Shown piece after piece: positions 8,524-9,428 of a stretch of 9,428 bases of DNA. Both the position numbers and the translations under genes were made by a program. The stretch lies in the NCBI GenBank assembly GCA_946186215.1, contig CAMHMM010000055.1, forward strand, positions 1 to 9,428, given 5' to 3'. The notes under the pieces were generated by a model. It made no database searches. It worked only from the letters and a program-made list of their open reading frames with translations, and was not told the DNA's origin. Source of the stretch: an uncultured Ruminococcus sp. (lineage in GTDB: Bacteria > Bacillota > Clostridia > Oscillospirales > Ruminococcaceae). Numbering within the stretch: position 1 is the stretch's first letter; the number at the start of each line of letters is the position of its first letter.

Positions 8524-9315
8524 TCAGCTATTCCGTAAAGCCAGCTTTTCAAGTCTTTTTGCCCTCTCAAAGGCTATGTTTAAAAATTCGCGGATATCCA
8601 TATCCGTATAGTCCCAGTTCATAGGCTCGAGTGTGACTGCGCCCTCGTAGCCGACAGCCTTTATTGAATCACACACCGTTTTCCAGTCCACATTTCCGTC
8701 AAAGGGGAGCTGATGCTGACCGCGGGAGCCGCCGTTATCGTGGAGATGTATCGCTTTGAGCCTGTCTGCGTAAAGCTGCAGCAGAGGAGTATCCGGGGCG
8801 TAATTAGCGTGATGGCAGCTGTCATAACAAAAGCCCACAAATGAAAGCGGGTACGAATCCATTACCGCTGAAAGATTGCGGATGTTCCTCAGATTTTCAA
8901 AGGCGATGTCAACACCGTTTTTTTCCGCTCTTTCAAAGATGATCTCCAGCCGTTTCATTCCGCATTCGCTGAGTGGGAATGCATCATCCGGCAGATGTAT
9001 GACCACTGTCGGGATGCTGAATCTGCGGCAGTCATCAATGCACTGCAGATAATCGTGCAGTACATTTTCACCCTCGCTGCTGTCTTCAGAGAGATAATTC
9101 TGCTCATGGACGGGAGCGTGGATATTCTCTATCAAAAGGCCGGCATCCCGCGCTGAAAGTGCATCCTCCTGATAACCCGCGCCGCGCCCGAATTTGTCGC
9201 TCCACCACAGCATTACACAGTCAAATCCTGCTTCCCTTATCAGCCTGTAACGCTCGGGAAACAGTACATCATACCCCTTTCCGTAGCCAAAGCAGTCATA
9301 GATCCCAACACTCAT
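8524..9315 (-). CDS. Sugar phosphate isomerase/epimerase-like TIM-barrel protein
   Basis: The 263-residue product matches the xylose isomerase-like TIM-barrel (AP endonuclease 2) superfamily, which contains metal-dependent sugar isomerases and epimerases. Candidate metal and catalytic residues are in order: H66 (NIHAPVH), H107 (VVIHLPDD), E140 (AFENLRN), D165 and H168 (CYDSCHHA), H190/H192/D193 (IHLHDN), H201, and E230 (TLEPMNW). The spacing E140-D165-H168-E230 is what the family's metal site requires, so the enzyme looks intact. Length is normal for single-domain members. GGGAG stands about 6 nt before the ATG. It is the first gene of a probable two-gene unit with the condensation-like protein. 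The exact sugar or polyol substrate is unknown; an endonuclease IV role is unlikely given the isomerase-like motifs. Confidence 0.85.
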   Translation of the reverse strand: MSVGIYDCFGYGKGYDVLFPERYRLIREAGFDCVMLWWSDKFGRGAGYQEDALSARDAGLLIENIHAPVHEQNYLSEDSSEGENVLHDYLQCIDDCRRFSIPTVVIHLPDDAFPLSECGMKRLEIIFERAEKNGVDIAFENLRNIRNLSAVMDSYPLSFVGFCYDSCHHANYAPDTPLLQLYADRLKAIHLHDNGGSRGQHQLPFDGNVDWKTVCDSIKAVGYEGAVTLEPMNWDYTDMDIREFLNIAFERAKRLEKLALRNS

Positions 9316-9363
9316 CAGTTTCTCCCTTTGATTTAAAGTTATAGTCTTAAGGTCACATATATG

Positions 9364-9392
9364 ATTATAGCTGTCTGTAATAGAAAAATCAA
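9364..9392 (-). promoter_or_regulatory. Sigma-A promoter of the TIM-barrel / condensation-like operon
   Basis: On the minus strand TTGATT (9392-9387) and a perfect TATAAT (9369-9364) are 17 bp apart, placing transcription start near 9357, about 42 nt before the start codon. The shared motif at 9397-9413 lies 4 nt upstream of the -35 box. Confidence 0.75.
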
Positions 9393-9396
9393 TGTT

Positions 9397-9413
9397 TTTA
9401 ATCAGATTCTAAT
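9397..9413 (-). promoter_or_regulatory. Shared upstream promoter motif, copy B
   Basis: The minus-strand sequence is ATTAGAATCTGATTAAA, 16/17 identical to the motif at 4004-4020 and at the same distance from the -35 box. Flanking bases are not conserved between the two promoters, so this looks like a selected site and not a recent promoter duplication. Confidence 0.5.
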
Positions 9414-9428
9414 TTTGTATAACATATC

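Overview
The window reads as chromosomal DNA of a Gram-positive, mid-GC anaerobe of the Clostridia. A Ruminococcus-like organism (Oscillospirales) is my best guess, with medium confidence. The evidence is strong AGGAGG-type ribosome sites, sigma-A type promoters with 17-bp spacers, a LytTR/GHKL two-component pair, an AIM24-family protein and a clostridial-type GH2 beta-galactosidase. I see no phage, IS, CRISPR, tRNA or rRNA.

Layout from left to right. Positions 1-232 hold a tandem intergenic repeat (98- and 102-bp units plus an internally shortened third copy), each unit headed by a perfect small hairpin. A large cytoplasmic GH2 beta-galactosidase (281-3304, +) follows and ends at a strong hairpin terminator (3419-3459). 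Convergent to it is a small DUF3592-like membrane protein (3493-3924, -) with its own promoter. Next comes a minus-strand operon, read from right to left: a LytTR-type response regulator (5410-6162, TTG start), then an overlapping AgrC/LytS-like sensor kinase (4065-5423). A 324-bp intergenic region separates this operon from a divergent AIM24-family gene (6487-7194, +). That region carries two promoters, two 9-bp direct repeats 21 bp apart (plus a third, weaker one in the same phase), and an 18-bp inverted repeat. A hairpin that can serve both strands (7226-7256) separates AIM24 from a convergent minus-strand pair: a sugar-phosphate isomerase/epimerase-like TIM-barrel protein (8524-9315) and, 60 bp downstream, a stand-alone condensation-domain or acyltransferase-like protein (7261-8463).

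How the parts may work together. The kinase and regulator form one signalling unit. The direct repeats upstream of their promoter have the spacing expected of LytTR binding sites, so autoregulation, and possibly control of AIM24, is the simplest model. Two minus-strand promoters, for the DUF3592 gene and the TIM-barrel gene, lie 5.4 kb apart and share a 16/17-nt motif at exactly the same distance upstream of the -35 box. This suggests a common activator site or an unusually conserved UP element. The beta-galactosidase has no transporter or local regulator in view. No complete new defence or biosynthetic system is visible; the most interesting signals are regulatory, plus the left-edge repeat family.
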